A stretch of 64,000 bases of DNA from Branchiostoma floridae (lineage: Eukaryota; Chordata; Leptocardii; Amphioxiformes; Branchiostomatidae): assembly GCF_000003815.2 (NCBI RefSeq), contig NC_049983.1, forward strand, positions 4,293,219-4,357,218, written 5' to 3'. Numbering within the stretch: position 1 is the first letter of the stretch; each line of letters starts with the position of its first letter. Both the position numbers and the translations under genes were made by a program. The notes under the pieces were generated by a model. That model was not told the origin of the DNA and made no database searches. It was given only the letters and a program-made list of their open reading frames with translations. Positions 22,801 through 32,769 of this stretch are shown in pieces.

Positions 22801-25010
22801 GCATTGACTTTCATCACCTATAAAGTATAAAAGAAAAATAGCAATGGTTCCTGAACAATTTTAGTATGATCCATACTTCCTAAATTGAGAGTGGTGCAGG
22901 TAAAATTTGTCTGGTGCAGGTAATCTTCAATGCTACCTGCACCAGTGCAGGTATGCAGGGAAAAGTATTTCGAGCCCCGACATGTAAATACTCAATTTTA
23001 CCTGACATTGCAAGGAGATTCAATCCCAGGATGTCCTTGACAACCTAATAATCTTTCAACAAATACAAATCAAACACTTTTGTTCAAAATGAAAGCTCCC
23101 GAAGTTATTTTCATTAAATTGACATGAAACTCATATAAATGGCATGACATTGACTGTATTTGATGCTTGGGCACTATCTGTTCCCACCCTGTTGATGTTG
23201 TCCCCTCTGTGCAGGTGGTTGGACAGAAGAAGGACAACCAGATGCTGGAGCTGGTTGCTGCTATACAGAATAGGACATCGCAGGTCTGTAATTCTATACA
23301 TATGTACACACTAAAGGGAAGACAATGAGGATGCCTTTACCTAATAGTATATTACTTACCTATATATTCTTAGAATAGTACTTAGAAGCCTTCTTTGAGT
23401 TGATTTAACTTCCATGCAGCAGGGCTTTTGTAAAGAGGGAACAAGAGTGCTGTGTTAATTCTGATTGTCCAATTCAGCACAGATGTTACTAAGTTGACAG
23501 TCAGTCTTCTACTCTAACCTGTAATTTTACCCACAGAAAGCCTTAGAGTGCCCCATTTAAGCTTAAAATTATCTGAAACCCCATACGCTGGAAGGGAAAC
23601 CTCTATGTCAACCCCATTGCAGTGTTTTTCTAGAAAAACACCTGACCAGTATTCTAAACATTTGAAATCCAGTCAAACCTGTCTATAGCGGCCACTCAAG
23701 GGACCGGACAAATTTGGCCATTATAGACAGGTGGCCTCTGTATAGAGGTGGCAACTTGTAGATAAAATACCCAAGGGACCGACAAAAAGTGGCCACTTAT
23801 ATAATGGACAGGTGGCCCCTCTGTAGAGGTGGCCCCTAATACAGGTTTGACTGTACATACTAAGTGCATTACATGTTCTTTTGATTTCAAAATAAAGGAC
23901 ACAATTCATATCATTCCCTCTGTCTAGCTTCAATCTGTGCTTTTTCTACATCAGGTGCATGATCTTCAGAAGCAAGTCTCGTCTTTAGAAGATCAGCTGA
24001 CAGAGTCCACCAATGAGGTGCACACGCTGGCGGCTGCCCTGAGACTGGAGATGGACGCCAGGTCCCGCGTGGCGGCATCGCTCGAGGACGTGGAGAGGAA
24101 GGCACGTGAAACCGAGGAATGTCTGCACCTGCTGCAGCTGCAGCTGGAGGACAAGAAACAATCAGGTGATGGGGAAGATGTAAAGAACACTTCTGAGGCG
24201 ACAACCCCAGGACCAAGAGAGAAGACCACTCCGGTGAGAGAACCTGAGAGCCTTCTGAAGTTGAGGCCATGTCAGCTGTTCTCCGAGTGGCCTCCTATAT
24301 CACCTGCCATCCGAAGCAGACATCTCAGTACCTCCTGCCTGGATCTGGCCTTCACTTCTTCATCTCTGTTTGACAAGATGGCTTCAACAGTTGGCACCCA
24401 GACTGACTTACCTCGCTCTCCAAACTCTCAGCTCCAGGCTGATGATGCCTCTACCACAAGCACTGGTTCAGAAAAGGAATGTGTAGACAATTCCGTCCAA
24501 ACGTTGCCATCTTTGGTCTTCACAGAAGACAACCAGACTCAGACAGAGCTTACAACCACAGCCAGAAAGTGTGTGGAGGTGCAGACGGACTCCAAGACAT
24601 TTGTTGTCGAAAACACCCAAACCGAATGTGCGGAAGAAGTCGAGTCAGCCAGTCAAACTGATGGAGTCAACACCTGCGATACCTGTGTCGGCACTGTTGA
24701 ACTTACTGAGGACCAGTCATCGCAAACTGATATACACTTTGCATCGGTCCAGACGTCCACAGAACATCCAACAGAACAAAATGGCGAATCTGGTTGCATC
24801 AAACTAGACAGGGATTTTGAATTTGTTACCTCCAGACAGAAGCAAATGTTGGCTGTACTGAGGATGGTGGTGTGTATCTTGGCTGTTGTTGGCTTTGTCT
24901 TCATCGTCACATCATGCAGACCCTCCAGGAATGTGGAGACATGGTCCTTTCTGGAAGACGTCTTGGCGCCCTACGTAACTTTGCGCCACGTGTCGCGTCC
25001 ACCCTTCTAA
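13844..25010 (+). CDS. KASH5: KASH5-like nuclear-envelope dynein adaptor (EF-hand, coiled coil, KASH)
   Basis: Ten coding exons: 13880-14831 (acceptor at 13843, ATG 13880), 17289-17525, 18055-18138, 18359-18540, 19183-19403, 20389-20485, 21024-21105, 21825-21968, 23215-23283, 23955-25010. All phases agree; about 1040 aa. An EF-hand-like stretch (FHLCDIEKAGRVPV ... VDLETYQTHMRNWIEEI) resembles the N-terminal domain of KASH5/CCDC155, followed by a long Gln/Glu/Leu coiled coil and an acidic EEEEEEED run. The last exon holds a Q-T motif array, one hydrophobic segment (MLAVLRMVVCILAVVGFVFI) and a ~30-residue tail ending YVTLRHVSRPPF, like KASH tails that end PPPx. In mammals KASH5 sits in the outer nuclear membrane, binds SUN1 and links meiotic telomeres to dynein. 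A frame break lies near 14390 inside the EF-hand-like region (SDH-like divergence is not involved). Human KASH5 is shorter (about 560 aa). LRMP/IRAG-type KASH proteins are the alternative. Confidence 0.75.
15024..16615. mobile_element. 1.6-kb non-autonomous DNA transposon with internal tandem repeats (TTA target)
   Basis: Ends TAGTCGAAGGGCCAAGC and GCATTGGCCCTTCGACTA (15/16-bp inverted repeats, small mismatches) flanked by TTA on both sides (15021-15023, 16616-16618). A 3-bp TTA/TAA duplication is typical of PIF/Harbinger. Inside are about four degenerate ~225-bp units carrying GGTAGAACG, GTCGACAATA and ATCAAATGAAAG. It fills most of the first intron between KASH5 coding exons; no transposase ORF. 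Confidence 0.75.
19440..19924. mobile_element. TA-flanked foldback MITE, copy 2 (485 bp)
   Basis: Ends CAGTCAAACCTGCC and GGCAGGTTTGACTG, flanked by TA (19438-19439, 19925-19926). Related to the 7245 copy but longer, with GCGACCACCT repeats. Lies in a KASH5 intron; its left end is about 36 bp after the donor of exon 19183-19403. Confidence 0.8.
20590..20765. mobile_element. Fragment of the GGCCACCT foldback family
   Basis: Contains AGCGGCCACCTTTGCATAGC and inverted GGCCAC phrases as in the 7245 and 19440 elements, but the CAGTCAAACC termini are not intact. In a KASH5 intron. Confidence 0.5.
21991..22362. mobile_element. hAT-like MITE, family A copy 3 with perfect 8-bp duplication
   Basis: Element 21999-22354, CAGGGCTCTAGCCAGC to GCTGGCTAGAGCCCTG, flanked by CTTCACAT on both sides (21991-21998, 22355-22362). 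The 8-bp duplication and CAGGG ends fit the hAT superfamily. Inserted 30 bp after the donor of KASH5 exon 21825-21968. Confidence 0.85.
22540..22630. repeat. Fragment of a SINE body
   Basis: GTGGGTTTTTTATGTGG and the following CATTTAACATCCTATCTGAG match, with changes, the body of the tRNA-derived SINE at 48310-48676, in the same written orientation. No tRNA-like head here. Confidence 0.5.
22650..22979. mobile_element. CAGGG-type MITE, family B copy 2 (5-bp duplication ACATG)
   Basis: Ends CAGGGCTCGAAATACC and GTATTTCGAGCCCCG, flanked by ACATG on both sides (22645-22649, 22980-22984). Interior matches 8617-8913; outside flanks differ, so the shared ACATG is not inherited flank. Confidence 0.8.
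23670..23853. mobile_element. TA-type foldback MITE, copy 3
   Basis: CAGTCAAACCTGTC to ACAGGTTTGACTG; TA follows the right end, the left flank has lost it. Nearly a mirror copy of the 7245 element. Ends about 100 bp before the last KASH5 exon. Confidence 0.75.
24390..24755 (+). other. Array of eight Q-T motifs resembling LC8 (DYNLL) sites
   Basis: Within the last KASH5-like exon, eight motifs of form [T/V/S]QT occur: VGTQTDL, NSVQTLP, NQTQTEL, VEVQTDS, ENTQTEC, SASQTDG, SSQTDIH, ASVQTST. The Q residues are spaced 33, 14, 14, 12, 12, 23 and 9 residues. LC8 dynein light chain binds xTQT-type linear motifs, and partner proteins such as Nup159 use arrays at similar spacing. The array falls in a low-complexity, non-helical stretch (about residues 834-956) between coiled coil and TM segment. 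Confidence 0.6.
24846..25010 (+). other. Transmembrane segment and KASH tail
   Basis: One hydrophobic helix is followed by about 30 residues ending TLRHVSRPPF and stop. Nesprin tails end in a Y-x-x-L-R-Y...PPP-x pattern; the Y-V-T-L-R-H...P-P-F here fits, with one proline fewer. This tail would be in the perinuclear space and bind a SUN trimer. Confidence 0.7.
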
Positions 25011-26277
25011 ACGATGGCATGCCATCACCCAAACTGATGAACTCAGATTTACCATTTCTAATTAAAATGCCACGTTCGTAAAATATATAACATTGGCATT
25101 GGCACTTTGGAAAGTGGAACAAAAATGTTGCTGCTGATGAAATCTGCTGAACTCCTACATTGTTCAATATTGTATAAACTGCTAGTAAATGCTTTGCAAG
25201 GCGGTTATTATGAATGTGAGAATTGCTATAACTTCACTGGTACTAATTTTCGTTTTGTGCTGTTCTTAGTCAAATGCACACATACATTTAACCTACTACT
25301 TACTCTCTATACTCATTCAATTATTTAGTAACAATCAAATTGACAATCACTTCTAAGAAAGTGCACGATATAACCCTTTCCATTTTGTAACTGTGTCCAA
25401 ATGGCTTACCAGTCTGTAGTGTATACATGTACAGTACCATCTTTCAACCTATTTCTCCTGTCCTATGAATATTTCCATGGAAGAAAATATGACTGTATTA
25501 TGACATAAAGTGTAGTAGTATGCAAAAGTTATGAATTTCATAACGGATCCCATGACCATAAAATTATTTAGGCACACTGTTATTATGTCATTGTCGCACA
25601 CAACAAAATAGGGGGAGGGGGAATTGTTTGGACTATCAGAAGCAATTTACCATCGTGATGGTTTATTAATGTGACAATATGCTAGTTTTAATGTATGTCT
25701 TTCCTATCTATGTGCAAGAAACTCATCTAAAAAATTTCTGCAATTTGTTAAAGGCAATATGACATGAAAATATTGCTTGGAACAGTTTGCTTCTCAGTAA
25801 CTTGTTGGCTAAAATTAGATTATTCTGTTTGTGACGTTACTACGGGTTCACTGTTATGAAGATTGTATGTTTAGTGTTTAATGATATGTTTATGTTCAAT
25901 ATCTCTCTAAACCTTGTTGCATGTTCGAGTTTGAAGTTAAATTTTGATCAGGAATGGTAGAAAATTCCTGTTTGAAAGTTTATGATGGGTATACTTCACT
26001 GAATACCTGTGTTTTGATGTGCAATAGTTTTTTTACGTTATTGTTGCATTTTTAGAGTTCCAAATAGTTGTCAGAGAGTAAAAAAATGCATTTTTCTTGC
26101 CAGATTATAAAATGTTGGAAGTTATGGTGTTATGAAATAGCATTGAGTGGTTCCAACCATGCATTAGACCAAAATCATAGTACCATCTGAAGTGTAGAAG
26201 TTGTCTGTTGTTCTGCAATATGCTGCTTTCTATTTTAACTATTAATGTCAAGTATTTATGATAGGTTCAGTGTCAAA

Positions 26278-26283
26278 AATAAA
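26278..26283 (+). terminator. Polyadenylation signal AATAAA of the KASH5-like gene
   Basis: First good AATAAA after the stop, giving a 3'UTR of about 1.27 kb (25011-26300), AT-rich and without ORFs of note. Confidence 0.55.
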
Positions 26284-26299
26284 GATGTAGTATCGGTTC

Positions 26300-27139
26300 A
26301 TTACATGTATTTGTGTGCTTATTATTGTTCTGAAATTATGAATTAAGACTAGAAATCCCCGAGGTGGCGGGCCTGGTGATATACACAGAAAACGACCAAG
26401 GCCATGGGGTAACTAACTTAGCCCATGGCATACTTCCCCGAAGCTTTTCTAGTTCATCAGCTTTACAAAATGTTACTTTATTTTGTCCTATAAGTCCACA
26501 ATCTTTCTTGTTATTGCTTGAAAAGCTGTGACAGACAGTGTCAGGCTGTAACAACACAAGGTCATTAATCTTGTCAAGACCTTCCCGGGCAAGGTACCTG
26601 GAGAGACAGAAAGTCTGGTGATATTTCTCTGGGCAATTAGAAGTCAGTTAGATTGGTCAGTTATCACATGACACAATTCCAGTCCCAGAAGAAGGGCTCA
26701 AAGGTAAGCTAGGATTGCTCAGAACGGGTCACATGCGTATAGCACCCACACTTTTCAGGCTGATATCACCAGTTTTCTTGATATCAACACACTTTTTCCT
26801 TCATTTGCATGAAATAGCAGCACACTTTTTTTCATAGCCACATGCTATGTGGATATAGCAACAGAAAATGGGGGCTCCTAATAATTAGGCTGAGGGGAAG
26901 TAGCCATGGGCTAAGCCTTGGATGGATCCTGATGATATTTGTTTGGTGGGTCGGGAAAACGAAGGTCAAGTTTGATAATTGGCCCCATAGCGGCTTGCTA
27001 AGGTACTGCAGCGGAAAATCAATTTTTTATATCACGTGTTCTGGACATGCTGTGGTCATGATTTTTGAGTGGTAGAGCCCTCGAAGCAGAGAGAAAGTGC
27101 TATGAGTTTGGACCCCCTAGTTGCTTTATTGGAACTGCA
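26300..27139. other. Intergenic, no gene recognised
   Basis: Short frames only. The phrase CCCCGAGGTGGCGGGCCTGG near 26356 and the GC-richer block at 26880-27130 look like decayed repeat, but ends are not clear. Confidence 0.4.
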
Positions 27140-28060
27140 GGCGCCGGTTTCCTTTCAAACTTTGGACGAGAATAACTCTACAACATGTTGACGGATCGTC
27201 ATGATTTTTGGTGTGTAGATAGAATGAGTAATGACTTACATAATGGTATACTTATTATGCAAATCAACAGCTAATTTGCATAATTATTGAAGAAAATTTA
27301 TAAATCCACTGCATTCCATGATAGGACTTTCAAACTTGTCACTTATGTAGCTGACAAGGAGAGAAATGTCGATAGATATCAATTATGCAAATGATGACCT
27401 CATTTGCATAATTAATGTGAAAATATGAACATATTGACGGATCTTCATGTTTTTTGGTATGTAGGTAGCGTAAGTGAAGAACTACATAATGAGATACCAA
27501 TTGAGCAAATCAACAGCTAATTTGCATAGTTAATGAGGATATTTCATAAATTCACTACATTCCATGATGGGCTTTAAAACTTGTCACATATGTAGCTGAG
27601 AAAGAAAGAAATGTCAATACATATTCATCATGCAAATGGTGATCTCATTTGCATAATTAATGAGAAAATATGGACGTGTTGATGGATCGTCATGATTTTT
27701 GGCATGTAGATAGCCTAAGTGAAGACTTATATAATGTGATACTTTTTGTGCAAATTAACAGCTAATTTGCGTAATTGATTAGGAAAAGTCCATAAATCCA
27801 CTGCATTCCATTATAGTACTTTCATCAAATTTGTCACATATGTAACTGAGAAAGAGGGAAAAGAGTAAGAGGTGTATTTAAAGACTTTGAAAGAGCAAAA
27901 GTCAAGAATGGATCAAAGGATCATCATGATTTTTGGTATGCTGATAGCTTAAGTAATGCTTAATATAATTTGATATCAATTAATTGTAACTTGGGATCTA
28001 ATTTGCATAATCAATGCTGAAATTTTATAAACCAACTCCAAGCATATAATTATAAAGAAA
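27140..28060. repeat. Degenerate ~245-bp tandem repeat rich in octamer motifs
   Basis: Four units marked by GGATCGTCATGATTTTTGG at about 27191, 27437, 27682 and 27914 (steps about 246, 245, 232). Each unit carries ATTTGCATAATTA and/or ATGCAAAT, so POU-octamer-like sites followed by TAATTA recur about ten times. Confidence 0.8.
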
Positions 28061-28465
28061 ATGAAATGAGTAACGCATTTGTCTACAGACATCATTCTAC
28101 ATAACAAACCTGGTGTATTTAGCAAAGGTATGTGTTCGTAGAACTCTAGTTTTCAAAAGCGCAAAGAACTCTTTTCATAATCAGGTTCAGATAAATTCAA
28201 CGATGAGATTTCTCTGTCTGCACTTTGTTTTTGAGTTCATGACTGCAAAACAACAAATTACTGTAAAATGGAAAATGTTGGCGGATGTTTTATGTTTGTG
28301 GGTTTTGCGGCAACTTCTTCACCGCGAATTTATGACCGCCGTGAAAATACTCGGACTATTTTATTTCAAGTTTTCAGCAGCGAACCTAAAACTACCCAGT
28401 AAAATCCATTTCGTCCACCGCGATTTTGAATTTCAGCACATATTTTCCTTTCTGTAGTATACCCT

Positions 28466-28515
28466 GAACTGGTTGAGACAGTTATTATCACACCTTTATT
28501 CCCTGTGGGTAAGTA
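28466..28515. repeat. Left copy of a ~50-bp direct repeat (partner at 30313)
   Basis: The phrase ATTATCACA...CCCTGTGGGTAAGTAA recurs at about 30313-30360 with roughly 80% identity by eye. The two copies bracket the ORF interrupted by the 28682-29914 element. Their meaning is unclear: duplication or ends of an unrecognised element. Confidence 0.55.
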
Positions 28516-28534
28516 AGACAATAGGAAGTCTGAG

Positions 28535-30331
28535 ATCACGTACTAGATGTACCGAGTCCAACCACTACTGCACAGCAATTTGTTGAGTATCTTTCGAACC
28601 CCACAATGACGCAAACATGACGCAAGTGTAGTGAGTGTGCACCTTTACGGGGTAACATGCCCTTTCGTTGGCTGATTACAAGAGGGTCTGCATGCCTTTT
28701 TCCGTTAAGCGTTACGAGCCCTCTCTAATTTAACCGTTAATCGTTACCGGCCCTCTCTAATTTAACGTTAATCGTTATCGGTATATTCTTCGTGAAGCGT
28801 TGGTTGTTTTAATTCAATGTTAACCGTTATTTGTTATCCCGAATTCACCGTTAAGCGTTACCAAGAAATGCTTCGTAACCCGTTATACACACGAAGTCAA
28901 ATGCCAAATAGAACCCCGGAAAATGCAGGAAATGGCGTTTCAAAGGGTCCAGATGTCAAAATTTTCTCAGAGCCTCCCGGCCTTTGGCTCTGGACAGGGT
29001 AAAATATGTTGCGGAAGCGTCGCCCTCAAAAACTTTATCACTCATACAGATTTCAGTGTGAACTTAGCTTAGTTTCGGGCAAAAAGTACTCCTCGAATGC
29101 AGAAAATGAGGTTTCTCCGGACCTTCCTTGCGACGGCTGGCGCCTTTGGCGCTCACGATGACATGGTGAAAATATGTCAGGGGCGTGGGTAGACACAAAA
29201 CTTTTCTCTCTAATAAAATGTCATTTAATTTAGCTTCGTCTTACAGCAAAATCTGCCCTTCAAAATGCAGTAAATGGCGTTTCAGACGGTCCAGATTTTA
29301 ATTTTCCCGGACTTATGTTGCAACGTCTCGTGCCTTCTGAGCTCGAAATGGTAAAATATGTCGGGGGCTCTGGGTGTGGAGGCCAAAGCTATAATCATTG
29401 TGTAATTTGATGAAAATGTCAAAATCAACCTAGCTTAGTCAGTCGGCAAAATTTGCCGAAAATGCAGGAAACAGTATTTAAGAGGGTCTTGATTTTAAAA
29501 TTTTCCCGGGGAGCATACCCCCGGACCCCCCTGGGATGCGTCGCGCCTTCGGCGCTCCATGTGCTGAAACAATAGTCCAATCCCCCCATAAGAAATTTGC
29601 TGCCGCCGTCTCTGTGGCGGGCCGGGAACTCTGCCTCCGTCAAGATACAGACGTCATGGACAATGTCCCTGTCATTCCTCTGCGTTCCGGGCACCTTTTG
29701 CTCTGTCATTAGTCGGATATTTTCCCCCATTGATATAACTACTCTAGCGTTGTATGAATAGGAATGCACGTCAATGTTACTTTCAACGGTGTTTTGTAAC
29801 TCCCTCTGAATTTACCGTTAAGCGTTACCGGGCCTCCTGAATTTACCGTTAACCGTTACCAGGCCTCCTGAATTCACCGTTAAGCGTTACCAAGACCCCC
29901 CCATGCAGACCCTCTTACAAGACGGGGATGCGCCAGGTCTGACCGGTTCGGTTGATGTAAATCACTGTATCGCTGATACGAGACGAGGGTCATTTCCACT
30001 GATATAAGGCGCGACTTTGCCACGTAGCCACATTTCAGTCTCCGAATACTGTCCCCGGGCCCTAATAACATCGCTATATCCCGACTCAGAGTGTGCTGTA
30101 TTTTAGGAGTTGATGGATTAATTTTGACATCCAGCTGTTGCTGTTGTACCTCGTTAGGACAGGTATTCAGTTCAAATCCATATTTTATTTCTCTTACTTT
30201 ATCTAGCCATATCATAATTTGAGTTCTGTAATTCATCAAAGACCGGCTCTCTCTTACAAACACACATTTACTTCTGAGTCCGTGCCTGCGACACAAACAA
30301 CAGATTAATGTCACCTGGTTGATACAATAAT
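28535..30331 (-). pseudogene. Unrecognised ORF interrupted by the GAGGG element
   Basis: The minus frame from about 30331 to 29921 codes for about 136 residues of mixed composition (for example RRHGLRSKCVFVRESRSLMN, KYGFELNTCPNEVQQQQLDV) ending in HPRLV at the insertion. Ignoring the element and one TTACAA, the same frame stays open for about 49 more codons to a stop near 28533. I do not recognise the protein. It may be part of an older transposon or a decayed gene; chance openness is possible. Confidence 0.35.
28682..29914. mobile_element. 1.23-kb foldback element, GAGGGTCTGCATG ends, 6-bp duplication
   Basis: Inverted ends GAGGGTCTGCATG and CATGCAGACCCTC flanked by TTACAA on both sides (28676-28681, 29915-29920). 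Subterminal arrays of CCGTTAAGCGTTACC. The core has four degenerate ~180-bp units built on AAATGCAGGAAATGGCGTTT and ending in a CGCCTTCGGCGCTC palindrome. No transposase. The 6-bp duplication is shared with the 12991 copy. Confidence 0.85.
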
Positions 30332-30369
30332 TATCACAGGTTTATACCCTGTAGGTAAGTAACACTCGC

Positions 30370-30450
30370 TTTACACTACATTTTTCTGAGACGTCTTGGA
30401 GACGTCTTGGCCAGGACGTCTTGGCCAAGACGTCTTCGCCGCCTCTTTAC
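30370..30450 (+). promoter_or_regulatory. Cluster of GACGTC palindromes upstream of the transposase gene
   Basis: Four GACGTCTTGG/CCAAGACGTC copies within about 55 bp, both orientations, 120-190 bp before the transposase ATG. Could be transposase-binding subterminal repeats or a promoter element. Confidence 0.4.
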
Positions 30451-30565
30451 ACACGCCCCGGAAAGCTGTAATGGAGTCCCCGCAGCGCCGGTCCGCCAGG
30501 GCTTGCCAATGACCCGTGTTGACCTGTAACCTTTGACCATGTCTTGGCGCGAACTGTGAAGAAAT

Positions 30566-32443
30566 ATGGCGGGAGAAAACATGCTGCTGTTCATGCAGCA
30601 GATGATGTTTTTGTGGCTGTTATCGCACTATTTCTTCATCCAGCNNNNNNNNNNNNNNNNNNNNNNNNNNNNNNNNNNNNNNNNNNNNNNNNNNNNNNNN
30701 NNNNNNNNNNNNNNNNNNNNNNNNNNNNNNNNNNNNNNNNNNNNNNNNNNNNNNNNNNNNNNNNNNNNNNNNNNNNNNNNNNNNNNNNNNNNNNNNNNNN
30801 NNNNNNNNNNNNNNNNNNNNNNNNNNNNNNNNNNNNNNNNNNNNNNCCGGGATTGGTACAGCCGCTTTCGGCTAAGCAGGGGTACTTTTCAACGTCTAGT
30901 TGACGAACTGCGGCCGTCCATTGAGAAAAAGAACACTCAGATGCGCGACGCCATTTCTGCAGAGAAAAGACTTGCCGTGACGATGTACTGGCTGGCGTCG
31001 GGTGACCTGTTTCGGACTGTCGCCGATCTTTTCGGCATCAGTGAAGGGTCTGTTTGTGTAATTATTCATGGCGTATGCAAAGCTATCGTAGATGTTCTCC
31101 TGCCCCAGTACATAAGATGGCCGACAGGAGAAAGATTACGCGCTAACATACGGGGCTACGAAGAAGTAAGGAACTTCCCCCAGTGCGGAGGGGCCATCGA
31201 TGGGACCCATATCCCTGTCAGAGCACCAGCAGGAGAAGGCCCAGACTTCCACAACAGGAAGGGATGGTATTCTATGCTCCTCCAAGGCACCGTCGACTAC
31301 CTCTACAGGTGACTTTTTAAATGCGTCTTGAATGTATTGTAGATCGTTAGTTATGTATTTTCAAAGTATAACATCTTTTGTAATACACTTAAAGTATAAT
31401 ATACCATTTGCTTAATTTTTCACTTTTGCTGTTTAACAATATAAAACAGGCATTAAGCATACTATTCTGCTTTACCCTACTCAAAGAGTATCAATCTTAT
31501 TTACCAGCTATGCCAAGATGAAAGATCATAGAAAGCATTCTAAAGTTTGATGCTCGTCTATAAGTACCATACAGATATGGATACACTTGTTCATACTCTT
31601 TAATACGTTCCTTTTCTCAACTTAATAAGTCAATTTCACATTTGTTCAGGCAGCTTTGTATTTGTACAAGTTGTACAACTAACGCCCATTTCCTCACCCT
31701 TTTCGTACAAGGTTCACAGACATCTCTATCGGATTCCCAGGCAGCGTACACGACGCCAGAGTTCTGCGAAAATCCGACATTTTCAAGCGTGGGGATAGAG
31801 GGACCTTGTTTCCACAGGTATTTTTTGTGTGTAAATTAATGTCTTTATGACCATAGCAATGAATTAAAGGGTATTGAAAAGACGCACTATTGATCTTGAA
31901 AACAACATACTGTGATATTTCAGAAATTGCAATATGACTTCAGATTTTCTAAGATATATGTACCTACCTGTCCGATTTTTTGTCATTGCAAGTCTTCTGT
32001 GTGTTTGGCAGGACTTGACGAAGGAGATAGACGGGGTGCAGGTTCCAGTTATGCTGCTGGGTGACCCGGCATATCCGCTTTTGCCGTGGCTTATGAAGGG
32101 GTATGCTGACAACGGTCGCCTTGATCGTGCCAAGACGCATTTTAACTTCAGGTTAAGCAGTGCACGCATGACCGTCGAATGCGCTTTTGGGCGCCTGAAA
32201 GGCCGATGGCGATGTCTTGCAAAACGCTTGGATGTAGACGTTGGCAGAGTTCCCCAAATTGTGGGTGTATGTTGTACCCTGCATAACATCTGCGAAATCC
32301 ACGGTGAGGGGTTTGACATGGAGTGGTTTTTCCATGATGTAGTTCGCCAACGGGCCCAATTGCCGCAGGTTGAAGAGGCCGCGCCAAATGACGCCAGGGA
32401 TGCCATATGCAGAAGGTTTGCCTTAGAGGAACAAGGAAGGTAA
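30566..32443 (+). CDS. HARBI1: PIF/Harbinger transposase (HARBI1-like), DDE residues intact
   Basis: Three exons: 30566-31308 (with a 202-N gap), 31712-31817, 32012-32443, phases agreeing; about 426 aa, normal for the family. After the gap comes WYSRFRLSRGTFQRLVDEL and a helix-turn-helix-like region (TVADLFGISEGSVCVIIH). Catalytic motifs of the DDE_4 fold are visible: GGAIDGTHIPV (first Asp), GSVHDARVL (second Asp), MLLGDPAYPLLPWLMKGY, then MTVECAFGRLKGRWRCL (Glu). The ATG sits in MAGENMLLFMQQ. Such proteins cut and paste Harbinger elements together with a Myb-like partner; HARBI1 itself is a domesticated copy in vertebrates. No terminal inverted repeats were found around it, so mobile versus domesticated cannot be decided. 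Homologous name only; orthology untested. Confidence 0.9.
30645..30846. other. Assembly gap (202 N)
   Basis: Inside transposase exon 1; the frame before and after is compatible with gap length as written. Confidence 0.99.
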
Positions 32444-32769
32444 TTGCTCAGAAATCTTCTCTGGAAGGAGGAAGCAGACGTTTTGCAGGACAACATGCAA
32501 AAACAATTTGGGGAACTGTCAGTGTCTACATCTCTTGCCACATGTCTCACACAATGATTGCTATTCTCGTCCCCTTATCGTTTCATTCCGTGTACTCATG
32601 TATACCAAACAGACAAATCTCCATTGACATATGAGGCGCCTGAAAGTGCATAGAAGAGTCATATTTATATTTGTATGTGTTACGGCACGGATTGGTAAGG
32701 AATACTGTGTAACTTCAGAAGCATTCCAAACTGGGAATACCATCTACTTTCATATACAGTATATGTTTT

